Assembly (NCBI RefSeq): GCF_014201355.1
Contig: NZ_JACHEG010000001.1
Span: 434,001 to 498,000 of the forward strand
Origin: Aliirhizobium wenxiniae
Lineage (GTDB): Bacteria > Pseudomonadota > Alphaproteobacteria > Rhizobiales > Rhizobiaceae
Reading direction: 5' to 3'
DNA length: 64,000 nucleotides
Below are positions 1 through 8,773 of this stretch, one piece after another (position 1 is the first letter of the stretch; each line of letters begins with the position of its first letter). The notes under the pieces are model-generated. The model made no database searches and had not been told where the DNA came from. It saw nothing but the letters and a program-made list of their open reading frames with translations. Made by a program: the position numbers and the translations under genes.

Positions 1-1
1 T

Positions 2-103
2 ACAACCCTGGCGCGGCACGAGTTGCGCCTCGACCGTATCGAAAACCGCCTGGAACTGCGGGAGTTCCAGGAAGCCCAAGCAAGGTTTGAACCACAGCCA
101 TGA
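2..103 (+). CDS. C-terminal fragment of a small hypothetical protein upstream of purQ
   Basis: An open frame enters from the left edge and ends with a TGA that overlaps the purQ start as ATGA. This is the usual sign of a translationally coupled operon. The visible 33 residues are strongly charged and helical (Arg/Glu/Leu-rich, e.g. [14 protein letters not shown]), suggesting an amphipathic helix or short coiled coil. They do not resemble the PurS C-terminus I would expect in this neighbourhood, so this is more likely a small extra gene between purS and purQ. The start lies outside the window and the function is unknown. Confidence 0.5.
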   Translation, partial: TTLARHELRLDRIENRLELREFQEAQARFEPQP

Positions 104-774
104 AGTCAGCCGTCGTCCAGCTCCCAGGTCTCAACCGCGATCGCGACATGATCGCCGCCCTCACCAAGATTTCCGGCAAGGCGCCAATCACCGTCTGGCA
201 GACGGAAACGAGCATTCCCGATGACGTCGACCTGATCGTCATCCCGGGCGGCTTTTCCTATGGCGATTACCTGCGTTGCGGTGCAATCGCTGCCCGCATG
301 CCGGTCATGCAGGCGATCAAGGAAAAGGCTGAAAAGGGCGTCAAGGTTCTCGGCGTCTGCAACGGCTTCCAGATCCTCGTTGAGGCAGGCCTCCTGCCCG
401 GCGCCCTGATGATGAATTCCTCACTGAAATTCGTCTGCAAGGAAGTGAAGCTCGAGATCGTCAATGCCGAGACGGACTTCACCCGCGCCTATGAAAAGGG
501 ACAGATCATCCGCTGCCCGGTCGCCCACCATGAGGGCAATTATTTCGTCGACCAGGAAACCCTGAAGTCGATGAACGGCAATGGCCAGGTCGTCTTCCGC
601 TACGCCGAAGGCACAAACCCCAACGGCGCGATCGAAGATATTGCCGGTGTCGTCAATGCCCGCGGCAACGTTCTCGGCATGATGCCCCATCCGGAAAACC
701 TCATCGAAGCAGCCCACGGCGGCAGCGACGGCCGCGGCATCTTCGCATCGGCGCTGGACGTCATCGCAGCCTGA
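100..774 (+). CDS. purQ: Phosphoribosylformylglycinamidine synthase, glutaminase subunit PurQ
   Basis: This 224-residue class I glutamine amidotransferase releases ammonia from glutamine for FGAM synthesis in de novo purine biosynthesis, working with PurL and PurS. The oxyanion region [11 protein letters not shown], the nucleophile-elbow Cys in GVCNGFQ and the C-terminal His-Glu pair in MMPHPEN complete the triad. The length is normal for stand-alone PurQ, as found in organisms with split PurS/PurQ/PurL. It starts inside the stop codon of the preceding small gene, implying translational coupling. The partner purL lies 2.5 kb downstream, separated by three unrelated genes. Confidence 0.97.
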   Translation: MKSAVVQLPGLNRDRDMIAALTKISGKAPITVWQTETSIPDDVDLIVIPGGFSYGDYLRCGAIAARMPVMQAIKEKAEKGVKVLGVCNGFQILVEAGLLPGALMMNSSLKFVCKEVKLEIVNAETDFTRAYEKGQIIRCPVAHHEGNYFVDQETLKSMNGNGQVVFRYAEGTNPNGAIEDIAGVVNARGNVLGMMPHPENLIEAAHGGSDGRGIFASALDVIAA

Positions 775-842
775 TCCTAACACGGGTGTCGGCAAATAAG
801 GCCGACGCTTGCTTTATCAGCCATTTTTGGAAACGCACGCAG

Positions 843-1229
843 ATGGCCTGCCGCTTTTCGACTGCAATTTCTGTAACCGTTCTTGCCGCAGTCCTGGCCG
901 CATGCCAGGCAAAACCCGTCGTGCAATCCAGCCCTTCGGCACTGGACATCATGGAAAAGGTTGCCGTTGCTGCAAACCGCTGCTGGTTCAAGTCCGGTGA
1001 CGCAGCATTCAAGTCCTATGCCTTCGCGCCGGAACTATCGTCCTTCTCGGGACGTCCGCGTATCCTCTTGACCCGCAAGGGCTCGTCCGACATTCGCCCG
1101 CTCCTCGTCGTCCAGGCGGAAGGCAAGCCTGCGCGCCTCAGCGCCTTCGGCCCGATAATGAACGAACAGCTCGGTACCCGCGTTGGTGCCGACGTCAAGC
1201 GCTGGGCTGCCGGCAACAGCAACTGCTGA
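843..1229 (+). CDS. Small predicted lipoprotein of unknown function
   Basis: The 128-residue product starts MACRFSTAISVTVLAAVLAACQAK, which is a lipoprotein signal peptide with the lipobox LAAC; the mature protein would begin at Cys20 and be membrane anchored. The remainder (about 105 residues) includes a second Cys in NRCWFKSG and a C-terminal NSNC, which could form a disulphide. An in-frame upstream start at 786 exists but would bury the signal peptide, so the ATG at 843 was chosen. The family is not recognised. Its position after purQ and before a bidirectional hairpin suggests it ends that transcription unit. Confidence 0.75.
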   Translation: MACRFSTAISVTVLAAVLAACQAKPVVQSSPSALDIMEKVAVAANRCWFKSGDAAFKSYAFAPELSSFSGRPRILLTRKGSSDIRPLLVVQAEGKPARLSAFGPIMNEQLGTRVGADVKRWAAGNSNC

Positions 1230-1239
1230 CATAAAAAAA

Positions 1240-1272
1240 GGCCTATCCGGCGGTTGGGATGCCGGACAGGCC
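1240..1272. terminator. Bidirectional intrinsic terminator
   Basis: The arms 1240-1251 and 1261-1272 form a GC-rich stem with one mismatch and a 9-nt loop. A run of seven A bases immediately left of the stem becomes a U-tract for minus-strand transcripts, and CCCTTTG follows on the plus strand. It separates the purQ/lipoprotein unit from the convergent DUF1127 gene and is strongest in the minus direction. Confidence 0.75.
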
Positions 1273-1365
1273 CTTTGCACCTGTTACAGGTGCCTGGTGC
1301 AATTGACGCGAATGAGGGGACCGGCTTCGCGTTCGCAATTGCACTGAATATTCAAGCGCGCATTC

Positions 1366-1647
1366 TCAGCCCAGGAACCAGGATTTCCCTGCTTCACGAT
1401 TGGCTGCAATCCGCGTCACGCCGATATCCCGCAGCTGGCTCTCGTCCATATCAAGGAGAGCCGCCCGTCCGCAGCGCCGCGTCATCGCGTTCTTCAGCAC
1501 ATCGATCAATCCGGCAATGATACCGAACCGAACCGTCATGGTCGCTTCCGGCAGAAGATCCTTGGCGACATAGAAGGCGGTCTCGCGTTCGTAGCGATCG
1601 GGATAAATTGTATCTATTGTAACGAGATATTCGTCATACTTGCGCAT
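1366..1647 (-). CDS. DUF1127-domain small protein
   Basis: The C-terminal half contains the DUF1127 signature: an Arg/Cys-rich stretch (TRRCGRAALLDM) followed by DESQLRDIGVTRIAANREA. DUF1127 proteins are short, basic alphaproteobacterial proteins; some members influence RNA turnover or phosphate/stress responses, but the role of this one is unknown. The 93-residue start (MRKYDEY) has an AGGTG ribosome-binding site. A shorter 57-residue form beginning MTVRFG at 1539 has an equally good GGAAG site and would match many compact family members. The gene is divergent from a MocR-type regulator, which may control it. Confidence 0.75.
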   Translation of the reverse strand: MRKYDEYLVTIDTIYPDRYERETAFYVAKDLLPEATMTVRFGIIAGLIDVLKNAMTRRCGRAALLDMDESQLRDIGVTRIAANREAGKSWFLG

Positions 1648-1693
1648 TTCGCACCTGTTGGCGTTTCGTTGCATTGCCTGCATTGTGGATACA

Positions 1694-1722
1694 TTGACTC
1701 AAAAATCACCGCAATGTAATCA
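1694..1722 (+). promoter_or_regulatory. Predicted sigma70-type promoter of the MocR-type gene
   Basis: TTGACT at 1694-1699 and TAATCA at 1717-1722 are separated by exactly 17 nt. Transcription would be expected to begin at about 1728-1731, at or next to the ATG at 1731. No Shine-Dalgarno sequence precedes that ATG, so the messenger may be leaderless. Confidence 0.45.
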
Positions 1723-1737
1723 TTGTCACTATGACAA
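1723..1737. promoter_or_regulatory. Palindromic operator candidate over the MocR start codon
   Basis: TTGTCA-CTA-TGACAA is a perfect 6-bp inverted repeat with a 3-nt centre; the ATG at 1731 lies inside it. Related CATTG/CAATG half-motifs occur just upstream (1681-1716). A dimeric GntR-type winged-helix protein encoded by the adjoining gene could bind here to autoregulate. Confidence 0.4.
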
Positions 1738-3149
1738 AATGGCTCCCAGATCTTCAGGAGGGCTCCGGCCCGCTCTATACCCGATTGGCCGACCAGATGG
1801 AGAAAGCCATCGAAACCGGCGACTTACCGTCAGGTAGCAAGCTTCCGCCGCAGCGAAATCTTGCTTACGATGTCGGGGTGACAATCGGCACGGTCAGCCG
1901 GGCTTACTCGCTTCTGCATGAGCGTGGGCTGGTCAATGGCGAGGTCGGACGCGGCACCTACGTCCTGAAGCGCGATGAGGATGTTCCTCAAAACGACCAA
2001 TATCCCGTTTCCATCAGCATTGCCGGCACACGGCCGCTGCAGGCGCCGTCGGGCAAGATCCGTTTCGACAGCACAGCCGCTCCCGATCTCGGCCAGAGCG
2101 AGACAATCGCGGAGATAACATCAGAAATCATGCGCGACTGTCCGCACGACGTTGCCGGCTACACCCGCACTTCGCCCGATCATTGGCAGCAGGCCGGTGT
2201 TCGCTGGCTGAGCTATGGCGACTGGGTTCCTGCTGCCGACTCGATTGTCCCCACACTCGGCGCCCATGCCGGGATCATGTCGATCATCGCAGTCCTCACC
2301 AATCCGGGCGACAGGATCGCCTTCGAGCACCACACCTATTCGCAGGTAAGCCGCGCCGCCGGCCTCGTCGGTCGACGGATATCGCTGGTCAATTCGGATA
2401 CACACGGCGTCATGCCCGACGATTTCGAGCGAGCCTGCGTGCAGGAGCATCCGAAGATCGCCTTCTTCATGTCCTCGGTGCAGAACCCGACCTTGGCAAC
2501 CATGCCGCTCGAGCGGAGAGAAGCCATCGCTGCCATCGCACGCAAATACAATGTCTGGCTGATCGAGGACAATCTCTACGGCGCCATGGACAAGGGAGAC
2601 ATTCCGTTGATCGCGACGCTCGCGCCGGAGCGGACTTTCGTGGTCGACGGCCTGTCGAAATCCGTATCGGCCGGCATTCGCGGCGGATGGGTCGCCTGCC
2701 CACCTCACCTTGCCCAACGCGTAAGGGTCGCCCACAAGATGACGACCGGTGGCATGCCCTTCCTGCTTGCCGAACTGAGTGCCCGTCTCGTGCTCAGCGG
2801 CGCAGCAGATCTGATTTGGGAACTCTGTCGCTCGGAGATCAACGCCCGTGAAGCCATGGCCCGCGAAATCCTCGCCGGTTACGACTTCAACTCCAATTCC
2901 GACATTCCCTTCCTTTGGCTGAAGCTGCCCGACCCCTGGCTTTCCGCCACATTCAAGAACGCCGCCTATGCGGACGGCCTGCTGCTTGACGACGAGGCGG
3001 AATTCAAGGCCGGCAGGTCGGAAAAGATAATCCATCGCGTCCGTATCGGCTTTTCCTCGCCAGGATCCATGCAGGAAGTCAATGATGGACTGAGGATCGT
3101 GCGAAGCCTGCTGGACAATGGCTCCGGCGGTTATGACAGTCTCGCCTAG
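1731..3149 (+). CDS. MocR-type transcriptional regulator (GntR winged helix fused to a PLP aminotransferase-like domain)
   Basis: The 472-residue protein has an N-terminal GntR-type winged helix (about residues 10-80; SGSKLPPQRNLAYDVGVTIGTVSRAYSLL is the recognition part) and a fold-type I aminotransferase-like domain. In the latter, VVDGLSKSVSAGIRGG carries the PLP-binding lysine, Lys310. MocR/PdxR-family proteins use the PLP domain to sense vitamin B6 or an amino compound and act as DNA-binding regulators. It is divergent from the DUF1127 gene. Its start has no ribosome-binding site but matches the family start (MTKWLPDL). The effector and target genes cannot be told from the sequence; pdxY lies 56 kb away. 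Confidence 0.88.
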   Translation: MTKWLPDLQEGSGPLYTRLADQMEKAIETGDLPSGSKLPPQRNLAYDVGVTIGTVSRAYSLLHERGLVNGEVGRGTYVLKRDEDVPQNDQYPVSISIAGTRPLQAPSGKIRFDSTAAPDLGQSETIAEITSEIMRDCPHDVAGYTRTSPDHWQQAGVRWLSYGDWVPAADSIVPTLGAHAGIMSIIAVLTNPGDRIAFEHHTYSQVSRAAGLVGRRISLVNSDTHGVMPDDFERACVQEHPKIAFFMSSVQNPTLATMPLERREAIAAIARKYNVWLIEDNLYGAMDKGDIPLIATLAPERTFVVDGLSKSVSAGIRGGWVACPPHLAQRVRVAHKMTTGGMPFLLAELSARLVLSGAADLIWELCRSEINAREAMAREILAGYDFNSNSDIPFLWLKLPDPWLSATFKNAAYADGLLLDDEAEFKAGRSEKIIHRVRIGFSSPGSMQEVNDGLRIVRSLLDNGSGGYDSLA

Positions 3150-3190
3150 AGGCAACCTTCTGCGATTTTGAAACATAGCGGGTAGCAATC

Positions 3191-3219
3191 CCCGGCCTTC
3201 ATCCGGCCGGGCCGATTTT
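3191..3219 (+). terminator. Intrinsic terminator after the MocR gene
   Basis: A perfect 7-bp GC stem (CCCGGCC / GGCCGGG) with a 7-nt loop is followed by CCGATTTTCC. The U-tract is short but the hairpin is correctly placed between the regulator and purL. Confidence 0.55.
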
Positions 3220-3294
3220 CCTGTCGCACTCGCGCCATAGTTAGGTTAAAGAGGCGCCAAAAGCCCCCGACCGGCAGCCATTCCAGGATAAAAG

Positions 3295-5502
3295 ATGACG
3301 ATCTCCAATTCCCGCCAGATCACCCCGGAACTCATTGCCTCTCACGGCCTCAAGCCGGATGAGTACCAGCGCATCCTTGATCTGATCGGACGCGAACCGA
3401 GCTTCACCGAGCTTGGTATCTTCTCTGCCATGTGGAACGAGCACTGCTCCTACAAGTCTTCCAAGAAATGGCTGCGCACGCTGCCCACCAAGGGCCGCCG
3501 CGTCATCCAGGGACCGGGCGAAAATGCCGGTGTCGTCGATATCGATGACGGCGACGTTGTCGTCTTCAAGATGGAGAGCCACAACCACCCGTCCTATATC
3601 GAACCCTATCAGGGTGCGGCGACCGGCGTGGGCGGCATTCTGCGTGACGTCTTCACCATGGGCGCGCGTCCGATTGCAGCGATGAACGCCCTGCGCTTCG
3701 GCGCTCCTGACCACGCCAAGACCAAGCATCTCGTTTCCGGCGTCGTTGCCGGCGTTGGCGGTTACGGCAATTCCTTCGGCGTCCCGACTGTCGGCGGCGA
3801 AGTCGAATTCGATCCGCGCTATAACGGCAACATCCTCGTCAACGCCTTTGCAGCCGGCCTTGCCAAGTCCGACGGCATCTTCCTGTCAGAAGCCAAGGGC
3901 GTCGGCCTGCCGGTCGTTTATCTCGGCGCAAAGACAGGCCGCGACGGCGTCGGTGGCGCCACGATGGCCTCTGCTGAATTCGACGAGTCTATCGAAGAAA
4001 AGCGCCCGACCGTTCAGGTCGGCGACCCCTTCACCGAAAAGTGCCTGCTGGAAGCCTGCCTTGAACTGATGAAGACGGGCGCGGTCATCGCCATTCAGGA
4101 CATGGGTGCTGCCGGACTCACCTGCTCGGCCGTCGAAATGGGCGCCAAGGGCGACCTCGGCATCGAGCTTTATCTCGACAAGGTGCCGGTCCGCGAAGAG
4201 CAGATGACGGCCTATGAAATGATGCTGTCGGAAAGCCAGGAGCGCATGCTCATGGTTCTCGAGCCCTCCAAGGAAGAAGTCGCCAAGGCGATCTTCGTCA
4301 AGTGGGGCCTCGACTTCGCCATCGTCGGCAAGACGACCGACGACCTGCGCTTCCGCGTGATTCATCAGGGCGAAGACGTTGCCGACCTGCCGATCAAGGA
4401 TCTCGGCGACCAGGCACCGGAATATGATCGTCCGTGGATCCAGCACACCGTTCGTGACGCCCTGCCCGCTTCGCAGGTCGCAGAGCCTTCCGATTACAAC
4501 GAGGCACTTCTGACGCTGGTCGGCTCGCCGAACCAGTCCAGCCGTCGCTGGGTCTGGGAACAGTACGACACGCTGATCCAGGGCAACTCGCTGCAGCTTC
4601 CGGGCGGCGACGCTGGCGTCGTGCGCGTCGAAGGCCATGCGTCGAAGGCGCTTGCATTCTCCTCCGACGTCACCCCGCGTTATGTCGAGGCCGATCCGTA
4701 TGAAGGCGGCAAGCAGGCAGTCGCCGAATGCTGGCGCAATATCGTTGCCACCGGCGCGGAACCGCTGGCGGCAACCGACAACCTCAATTTCGGCAACCCG
4801 GAAAAGCCGGAAATCATGGGCCAGCTCGTCGGCGCCATCAAGGGCATCGGCGAGGCCTGCACCGCGCTCGACTTCCCGATCGTCTCCGGCAACGTCTCGC
4901 TCTATAACGAGACCAACGGCGTCGCGATCCTGCCGACCCCGACCATTGCCGGCGTTGGCCTGATGGGCGACTGGCAGAAAATGGCTCGTATCGGTTCGGC
5001 CAAGGATGGCGACGTGCTGATCATGATCGGCACCGATGGCAGCCATCTCGGCTCGTCGATCTACCTGCGCGACATTCTGGATTCGACCGATGGCCCTGCC
5101 CCGACCGTCGATCTCATCGCAGAACGCCGCAACGGTGAATTTGTCCGCGCCGTCATCCGCAATGCCCAGGTCACCGCCTGCCACGACATTTCCTCTGGCG
5201 GCCTTGGCCTCGCGCTTGCGGAAATGGCAATGGCGTCGAACACCGGCATGGCCGTCAGCCTCGCAGACCAGCAGGGACCGGCGCACGCGCTTCTTTTCGG
5301 CGAAGACCAGGCCCGTTACGTGATCGCGGTTTCGGCCGACCTTGCAAACTTCGTCCAGGCCAGCGCCGAAAGCGCCGGCGTTCCGTTCCGCACGCTCGGC
5401 AAGGTTGGCGGTGAAGCACTGGTTGTCGAAGGCGTCGTCAACGTCGCCGTCAGCGACCTGACCGCAGCCCACGAAAAGTGGTTCCCATCCTTCATGGCCT
5501 AA
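3295..5502 (+). CDS. purL: Phosphoribosylformylglycinamidine synthase subunit PurL
   Basis: This 735-residue small-type PurL is the ATP-dependent synthetase subunit of FGAM synthase, combining FGAR with ammonia delivered by PurQ. The N-terminal catalytic stretch [15 protein letters not shown], the [16 protein letters not shown] nucleotide-binding segment and two repeated AIRS-type halves are present; the second half includes [16 protein letters not shown] and [10 protein letters not shown]. The length matches stand-alone PurL used with separate PurQ and PurS. An AGGA element sits 6 nt before the ATG. A strong hairpin follows, so it may be its own transcription unit. Confidence 0.97.
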   Translation: MTISNSRQITPELIASHGLKPDEYQRILDLIGREPSFTELGIFSAMWNEHCSYKSSKKWLRTLPTKGRRVIQGPGENAGVVDIDDGDVVVFKMESHNHPSYIEPYQGAATGVGGILRDVFTMGARPIAAMNALRFGAPDHAKTKHLVSGVVAGVGGYGNSFGVPTVGGEVEFDPRYNGNILVNAFAAGLAKSDGIFLSEAKGVGLPVVYLGAKTGRDGVGGATMASAEFDESIEEKRPTVQVGDPFTEKCLLEACLELMKTGAVIAIQDMGAAGLTCSAVEMGAKGDLGIELYLDKVPVREEQMTAYEMMLSESQERMLMVLEPSKEEVAKAIFVKWGLDFAIVGKTTDDLRFRVIHQGEDVADLPIKDLGDQAPEYDRPWIQHTVRDALPASQVAEPSDYNEALLTLVGSPNQSSRRWVWEQYDTLIQGNSLQLPGGDAGVVRVEGHASKALAFSSDVTPRYVEADPYEGGKQAVAECWRNIVATGAEPLAATDNLNFGNPEKPEIMGQLVGAIKGIGEACTALDFPIVSGNVSLYNETNGVAILPTPTIAGVGLMGDWQKMARIGSAKDGDVLIMIGTDGSHLGSSIYLRDILDSTDGPAPTVDLIAERRNGEFVRAVIRNAQVTACHDISSGGLGLALAEMAMASNTGMAVSLADQQGPAHALLFGEDQARYVIAVSADLANFVQASAESAGVPFRTLGKVGGEALVVEGVVNVAVSDLTAAHEKWFPSFMA

Positions 5503-5546
5503 ACGCCTTCATGGCTTAATCGCCTCGCAAGCTTCTGTGAATTGAT

Positions 5547-5584
5547 GACAATGCCGGCGAAGAGTAATCTTCGCCGGCATTGTC
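5547..5584 (+). terminator. Strong hairpin downstream of purL
   Basis: A perfect 17-bp stem (5547-5563 with 5568-5584) closes on a GTAA tetraloop. The following bases are GCTTTGACC, so the U-tract is poor; the hairpin may act as a terminator or as a 3'-end stabiliser for purL mRNA. Confidence 0.55.
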
Positions 5585-5672
5585 GCTTTGACCGGGCCGA
5601 AAGTTTGAGGCAGTGTTCAAACGGACAAGCACCCGGCAACGATTCCGGGAGAAACAAGAAGGACATAACTGC

Positions 5673-5909
5673 ATGCCCATGCGACCCGGCGAAATCGAAG
5701 ACATGATCAAGGCGGGCATTCCCGGCGCCAAGGTCACCATCAGGGATCTTGCAGGCGACGGTGATCATTATGCCGCCGAAGTCGTGGCGGAAGTCTTCCG
5801 TGGCAAGAGCCGCGTCCAGCAGCACCAGATGGTCTACGATGCGCTGAAGGGCAATATGGGCGGTGTGCTGCACGCGCTCGCGCTTCAAACATCGGCTCCT
5901 GCGGATTGA
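5673..5909 (+). CDS. bolA: BolA-family protein
   Basis: The 78-residue product has the BolA/IbaG fold signature: an N-terminal helix (GEIEDMIKAGIPGAKVTI), the core AAEVVAEVFRGKS and the RVQQHQMVYDAL motif with the conserved His. BolA proteins pair with CGFS monothiol glutaredoxins to bridge 2Fe-2S clusters, and grxD lies 364 nt downstream. The start MPMRPGEIED at 5673 has an AGAAGGA site; an upstream in-frame ATG at 5613 would add a non-conserved tail. A second in-frame ATG at 5679 is an alternative start. Confidence 0.93.
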   Translation: MPMRPGEIEDMIKAGIPGAKVTIRDLAGDGDHYAAEVVAEVFRGKSRVQQHQMVYDALKGNMGGVLHALALQTSAPAD

Positions 5910-5913
5910 CGTC

Positions 5914-6153
5914 ATGAACAGCCTCGTCAACCAGATCGTCACCGGCGTTGTCGAAAGCCTGGTGAAGGAACTGCTCGGCAAGTCGCACGGGAAGACGGCA
6001 AGCAGGCGCAAGAAACGCGCCGCGAAGTCCGCCTCAACAACGACGAGCGCGGCCAAACGGAAGGCGGCAACGACGCGCAACGCCAAACCCGCTCGCAAGC
6101 AGGTCAGCAAACGCCGGACGACGGCCAGCCGTAGCAGGCAACGCAGCCGCTAG
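5914..6153 (+). CDS. Small Lys/Arg/Ala-rich basic protein of unknown function
   Basis: The 79-residue product has an amphipathic N-terminal helix (MNSLVNQIVTGVVESLVKELLG) followed by about 50 residues made almost only of Lys, Arg, Ala, Ser and Thr, including KRAAKSAS and KAATTRNAKPARK. The tail resembles histone H1-like or other nucleic-acid-binding disordered tails. It begins 4 nt after the bolA stop with no clear ribosome-binding site, which points to translational coupling. No family is recognised; a DNA/RNA-binding or protein-docking role is only an inference from composition. Confidence 0.7.
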   Translation: MNSLVNQIVTGVVESLVKELLGKSHGKTASRRKKRAAKSASTTTSAAKRKAATTRNAKPARKQVSKRRTTASRSRQRSR

Positions 6154-6272
6154 GTTTGCATCTTTTGCGTCTGGTGTTTGGCATTCAGCGCTGGAATTAA
6201 TAAGGCTGCCTTGCTATTTAAGGGCAACGCGCAGCGCAGCGGTCCTTGAAACCGCATGTGAAAGGATATGAT

Positions 6273-6605
6273 ATGAGCGGCATTAACGATCTCATCGACA
6301 ACGAAATCAAGACCAACGACGTCGTGCTTTTCATGAAAGGCACACCGCAGTTTCCCCAGTGTGGTTTCTCCGGCCAGGTCGTCCAGATCCTCGACTACCT
6401 CGGCGTCGACTACAAGGGCATCAACGTTCTTGCAGACGCGGAAATCCGCCAGGGCATCAAGGACTATTCCAACTGGCCGACCATCCCGCAGCTTTACGTC
6501 AAGGGCGAGTTCATCGGCGGCTGCGACATCGTCCGCGAAATGTTCCAGTCGGGTGAACTCAAGAGCCATTTCGAAGGTCAGGGTGTGAACGTACGCGCCG
6601 CCTGA
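6273..6605 (+). CDS. grxD: Monothiol glutaredoxin of the Grx4/GrxD type
   Basis: The 110-residue protein has the CGFS active site (residues 30-33, within PQCGFSGQ), the [14 protein letters not shown] segment and GGCDIVREM, all typical of Fe-S cluster-carrying monothiol glutaredoxins. These dimerise around a 2Fe-2S cluster or form heterocomplexes with BolA, which is encoded just upstream. They act in Fe-S trafficking and iron sensing. The ATG at 6273 has AAAGGA 6 nt upstream; the longer frame from 6246 lacks support. A good terminator follows. Confidence 0.96.
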   Translation: MSGINDLIDNEIKTNDVVLFMKGTPQFPQCGFSGQVVQILDYLGVDYKGINVLADAEIRQGIKDYSNWPTIPQLYVKGEFIGGCDIVREMFQSGELKSHFEGQGVNVRAA

Positions 6606-6636
6606 TAGATCAGTCGATTTATTCGCGAAAAACTCG

Positions 6637-6662
6637 AAGGCGCCGTCCCCCACGGCGCCTTT
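6637..6662 (+). terminator. Intrinsic terminator after grxD
   Basis: A perfect 10-bp stem AAGGCGCCGT / ACGGCGCCTT with a CCCCC loop sits 32 nt past the grxD stop. The U-tract (TTTCCC) is modest. Confidence 0.7.
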
Positions 6663-6683
6663 CCCATTCTTTAGGAAATCACT

Positions 6684-7931
6684 GTGACAAATCCTTCACA
6701 AACGGCGGCGGCCCGTCTCCAGGGCGTCGGCAAGACGGAATTCATCGCGATGATGGCGGCGCTGATGGCGCTGAATGCACTCGCCATCGACATCATGCTT
6801 CCCGGCCTGCAGCAGATCGGCGAATCGCTCGGCGTCGCGGACCCCAATCACCGCCAATACGTGGTCTCGGCCTACCTGTTCGGTTTCGGCGTCGCACAAC
6901 TGCTCTACGGGCCGCTTTCCGACCGTTTCGGCCGTCGCAAGCCGCTCCTGGCCGGTCTCGGGATCTATATCGTCTCCGCCATCGCCGTCGTTTTTATTCC
7001 AAGCTTTGCCGGCCTGCTGATCCTTCGTTTCATCCAGGGCCTCGGATCGGCCGCCACACGCGTGATTTCGGTTTCCATCGTTCGCGACGTCTATGGCGGC
7101 CGCGCCATGGCCGAAGTCATGTCGCTGATCATGATGGTCTTCATGATCGTCCCCATCATTGCCCCGGGAACCGGCCAGGTCGTCCTGTTCTTCGGCAACT
7201 GGCACCTGATCTTTGCGTTTATCGCTGTGGTCGGTATTATCGTCACCTGGTGGGTGGCAAGGCGGTTGCCCGAAACGCTGCATGAGGATGATGTGCGCCC
7301 GTTCACCGCTTCATCCGTGCTGGCCGGCTTCATCATCGTGCTGACCAACCGGGTGGCGCTCTGCTACACGCTCGCAAGCACGTTCATCCTGGGCGCCCTG
7401 TTCGGATTCATCAACTCCGCAGAGCAGGTCTACAATCAGATCTACGGTCTTGGCGTCTGGTTCCCCGTGGCATTTGCAGCCGTCGCGGTGTTCATGTCCC
7501 TGTCGGCATTCCTCAATTCTCGGCTTGTCGGGCGCTTCGGCATGCGCCGCCTGTCGCATGGCGCGCTGATCGGCTTCATCACCACCACATTGATCTGGCT
7601 TCTCATCCAGATTCTCGGCCCGCAGCCCATGCCCTTCCCTCTGTTCCTGCTGCTTTTCGCGCTCACCATGTTCCAGTTCGGCTGGATCGCATCGAACTTC
7701 AACTCGCTGGCAATGGAACCCTTGGGACATGTCGCCGGTACGGCATCGTCGGTGCTCGGCTTCATGGGAACCGTCGGCGGCGCTGCAATCGGTGCAATGA
7801 TCGGCCAGTCCTTCAACGATACGGCACTGCCTATGGTCGCGGGCTTTTTCGCCGTCTCGATTATCGGTCTCGCCTTCGTGCTGATCGGCGAAAAGGGCAA
7901 GCTGTTCCACCCGCACAATCCCAAGGTCTGA
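6684..7931 (+). CDS. Bcr/CflA-type major facilitator drug exporter
   Basis: This 415-residue, 12-TM MFS protein resembles proton-driven Bcr/CflA multidrug exporters of the inner membrane. The DIMLPGLQQIGESLG start of the first helix pair, the loop 2-3 motif GPLSDRFGRRKPLL and the RFIQGLGSAATRVISVSIVRD stretch in helix 4 are characteristic. The start is GTG with AGGA upstream. The substrate cannot be inferred. It stands alone between two terminators. Confidence 0.88.
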   Translation: MTNPSQTAAARLQGVGKTEFIAMMAALMALNALAIDIMLPGLQQIGESLGVADPNHRQYVVSAYLFGFGVAQLLYGPLSDRFGRRKPLLAGLGIYIVSAIAVVFIPSFAGLLILRFIQGLGSAATRVISVSIVRDVYGGRAMAEVMSLIMMVFMIVPIIAPGTGQVVLFFGNWHLIFAFIAVVGIIVTWWVARRLPETLHEDDVRPFTASSVLAGFIIVLTNRVALCYTLASTFILGALFGFINSAEQVYNQIYGLGVWFPVAFAAVAVFMSLSAFLNSRLVGRFGMRRLSHGALIGFITTTLIWLLIQILGPQPMPFPLFLLLFALTMFQFGWIASNFNSLAMEPLGHVAGTASSVLGFMGTVGGAAIGAMIGQSFNDTALPMVAGFFAVSIIGLAFVLIGEKGKLFHPHNPKV

Positions 7932-7989
7932 ACAAGCTCGGCTCGCCTTTCCGGACGAACGGAGCGACTTTAGGACACACCGACAATTG

Positions 7990-8024
7990 AAAAGACCGCG
8001 GCGCTGATGGCGTCGCGGTCTTTT
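7990..8024 (+). terminator. Intrinsic terminator after the MFS gene
   Basis: The arms AAAAGACCGCG and CGCGGTCTTTT (11 bp) flank a 13-nt loop; the right arm ends in TTTT. The A-rich left arm makes it potentially bidirectional. Confidence 0.75.
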
Positions 8025-8066
8025 GCTGTTCACGGCTCCCCACGAAAAGGGAGCAGCATCAGCACA

Positions 8067-8103
8067 AAAAGAAAGGGCGCCCCGAAGGAGCGCCCTTTCT
8101 TTT
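8067..8103. terminator. Intrinsic terminator, mainly for the minus-strand ialB-like gene
   Basis: A perfect 14-bp stem, AAAAGAAAGGGCGC / GCGCCCTTTCTTTT, with a 9-nt loop sits 22 nt beyond the minus-strand stop. Both strands have U-rich right arms. It resembles the shorter hairpin at 23433-23460 in arm sequence (AAAGGGCGC). Confidence 0.8.
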
Positions 8104-8125
8104 AAAATCGTCTGGCAGAAAGATC

Positions 8126-8773
8126 TTACTGACCCTGCTTGGCAGCAGACTGAGCTTCTTCCAGCTTCTTGCGGGCTTCTTCAGCCTTCTTCTGCATGCC
8201 TTCTTCCAGCGAACGCTGGCTTTCAGCCAGCTGCGACTGGGTGATTGCCGGGCCGTCGAAAGCGCCGGTAAAGCCACCCAGCGAAACCTTGATCGGGTTC
8301 GGAGCGCGACGGAAGTTCATCGAGGTGAAGACAACCTCGTTGCCCTTCTTCAGGCTGGCGATCATGGCGTCGGTCAGCGGAACTTCAGCCGTGCACTTGT
8401 CCGGCAGGCAGACGGTGTAGTCGAGCTTCTGGCCCTTGCCGCCATCGATCTGCATGACGACGCCAGGAGGAACGAGACGCGCAGTCGGTACAGACACCTG
8501 AAGGATCTTGCGGTTGACCTTGCCTTCAAGCGTGATCAGGCCGACAGCGGTGATCAGCTGGCCGTTCTGTGCAAGGATGACGTTCTGCACGACGCAGAGG
8601 TCGGCGTCGTCCTGCTTGGAGCAGGTCTTGAACCAACCGAGCGGAGGAGCGCCAGGCGCCGCCGGTGCTGCGGCCTGCTGGGCCGATGCCGCGAACGGCA
8701 TGGCAGCCGTGCCAACGGTAAGAGCCAGAGCGGACATAGCCGTCCGCAGAACTTTGGTAGCCTTAAGATTCAT
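8126..8773 (-). CDS. Invasion-associated locus B (IalB) family periplasmic protein
   Basis: The 215-residue protein has a Sec signal peptide ending AASAQQ (about residue 32), an Ala/Pro-rich linker and an IalB-type domain. In the domain, GWFKTCSKQDDADLCVVQ and VCLPDKC supply four cysteines for two disulphides, followed by NFRRAPNPIKVSLGGFTGAF. A C-terminal helix rich in Glu, Lys and Ala (about residues 180-210) predicts a short coiled coil. IalB was named in Bartonella, but relatives are common in free-living Rhizobiales with envelope roles still unclear. A CAGGAG site lies about 12 nt before the ATG. Confidence 0.85.
   Translation of the reverse strand: MNLKATKVLRTAMSALALTVGTAAMPFAASAQQAAAPAAPGAPPLGWFKTCSKQDDADLCVVQNVILAQNGQLITAVGLITLEGKVNRKILQVSVPTARLVPPGVVMQIDGGKGQKLDYTVCLPDKCTAEVPLTDAMIASLKKGNEVVFTSMNFRRAPNPIKVSLGGFTGAFDGPAITQSQLAESQRSLEEGMQKKAEEARKKLEEAQSAAKQGQ

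Noticed and set aside
3886-5472. 528-codon minus-strand ORF opposite purL
   Set aside because: Shadow of high-GC3 purL; the sense strand carries all PurL motifs.
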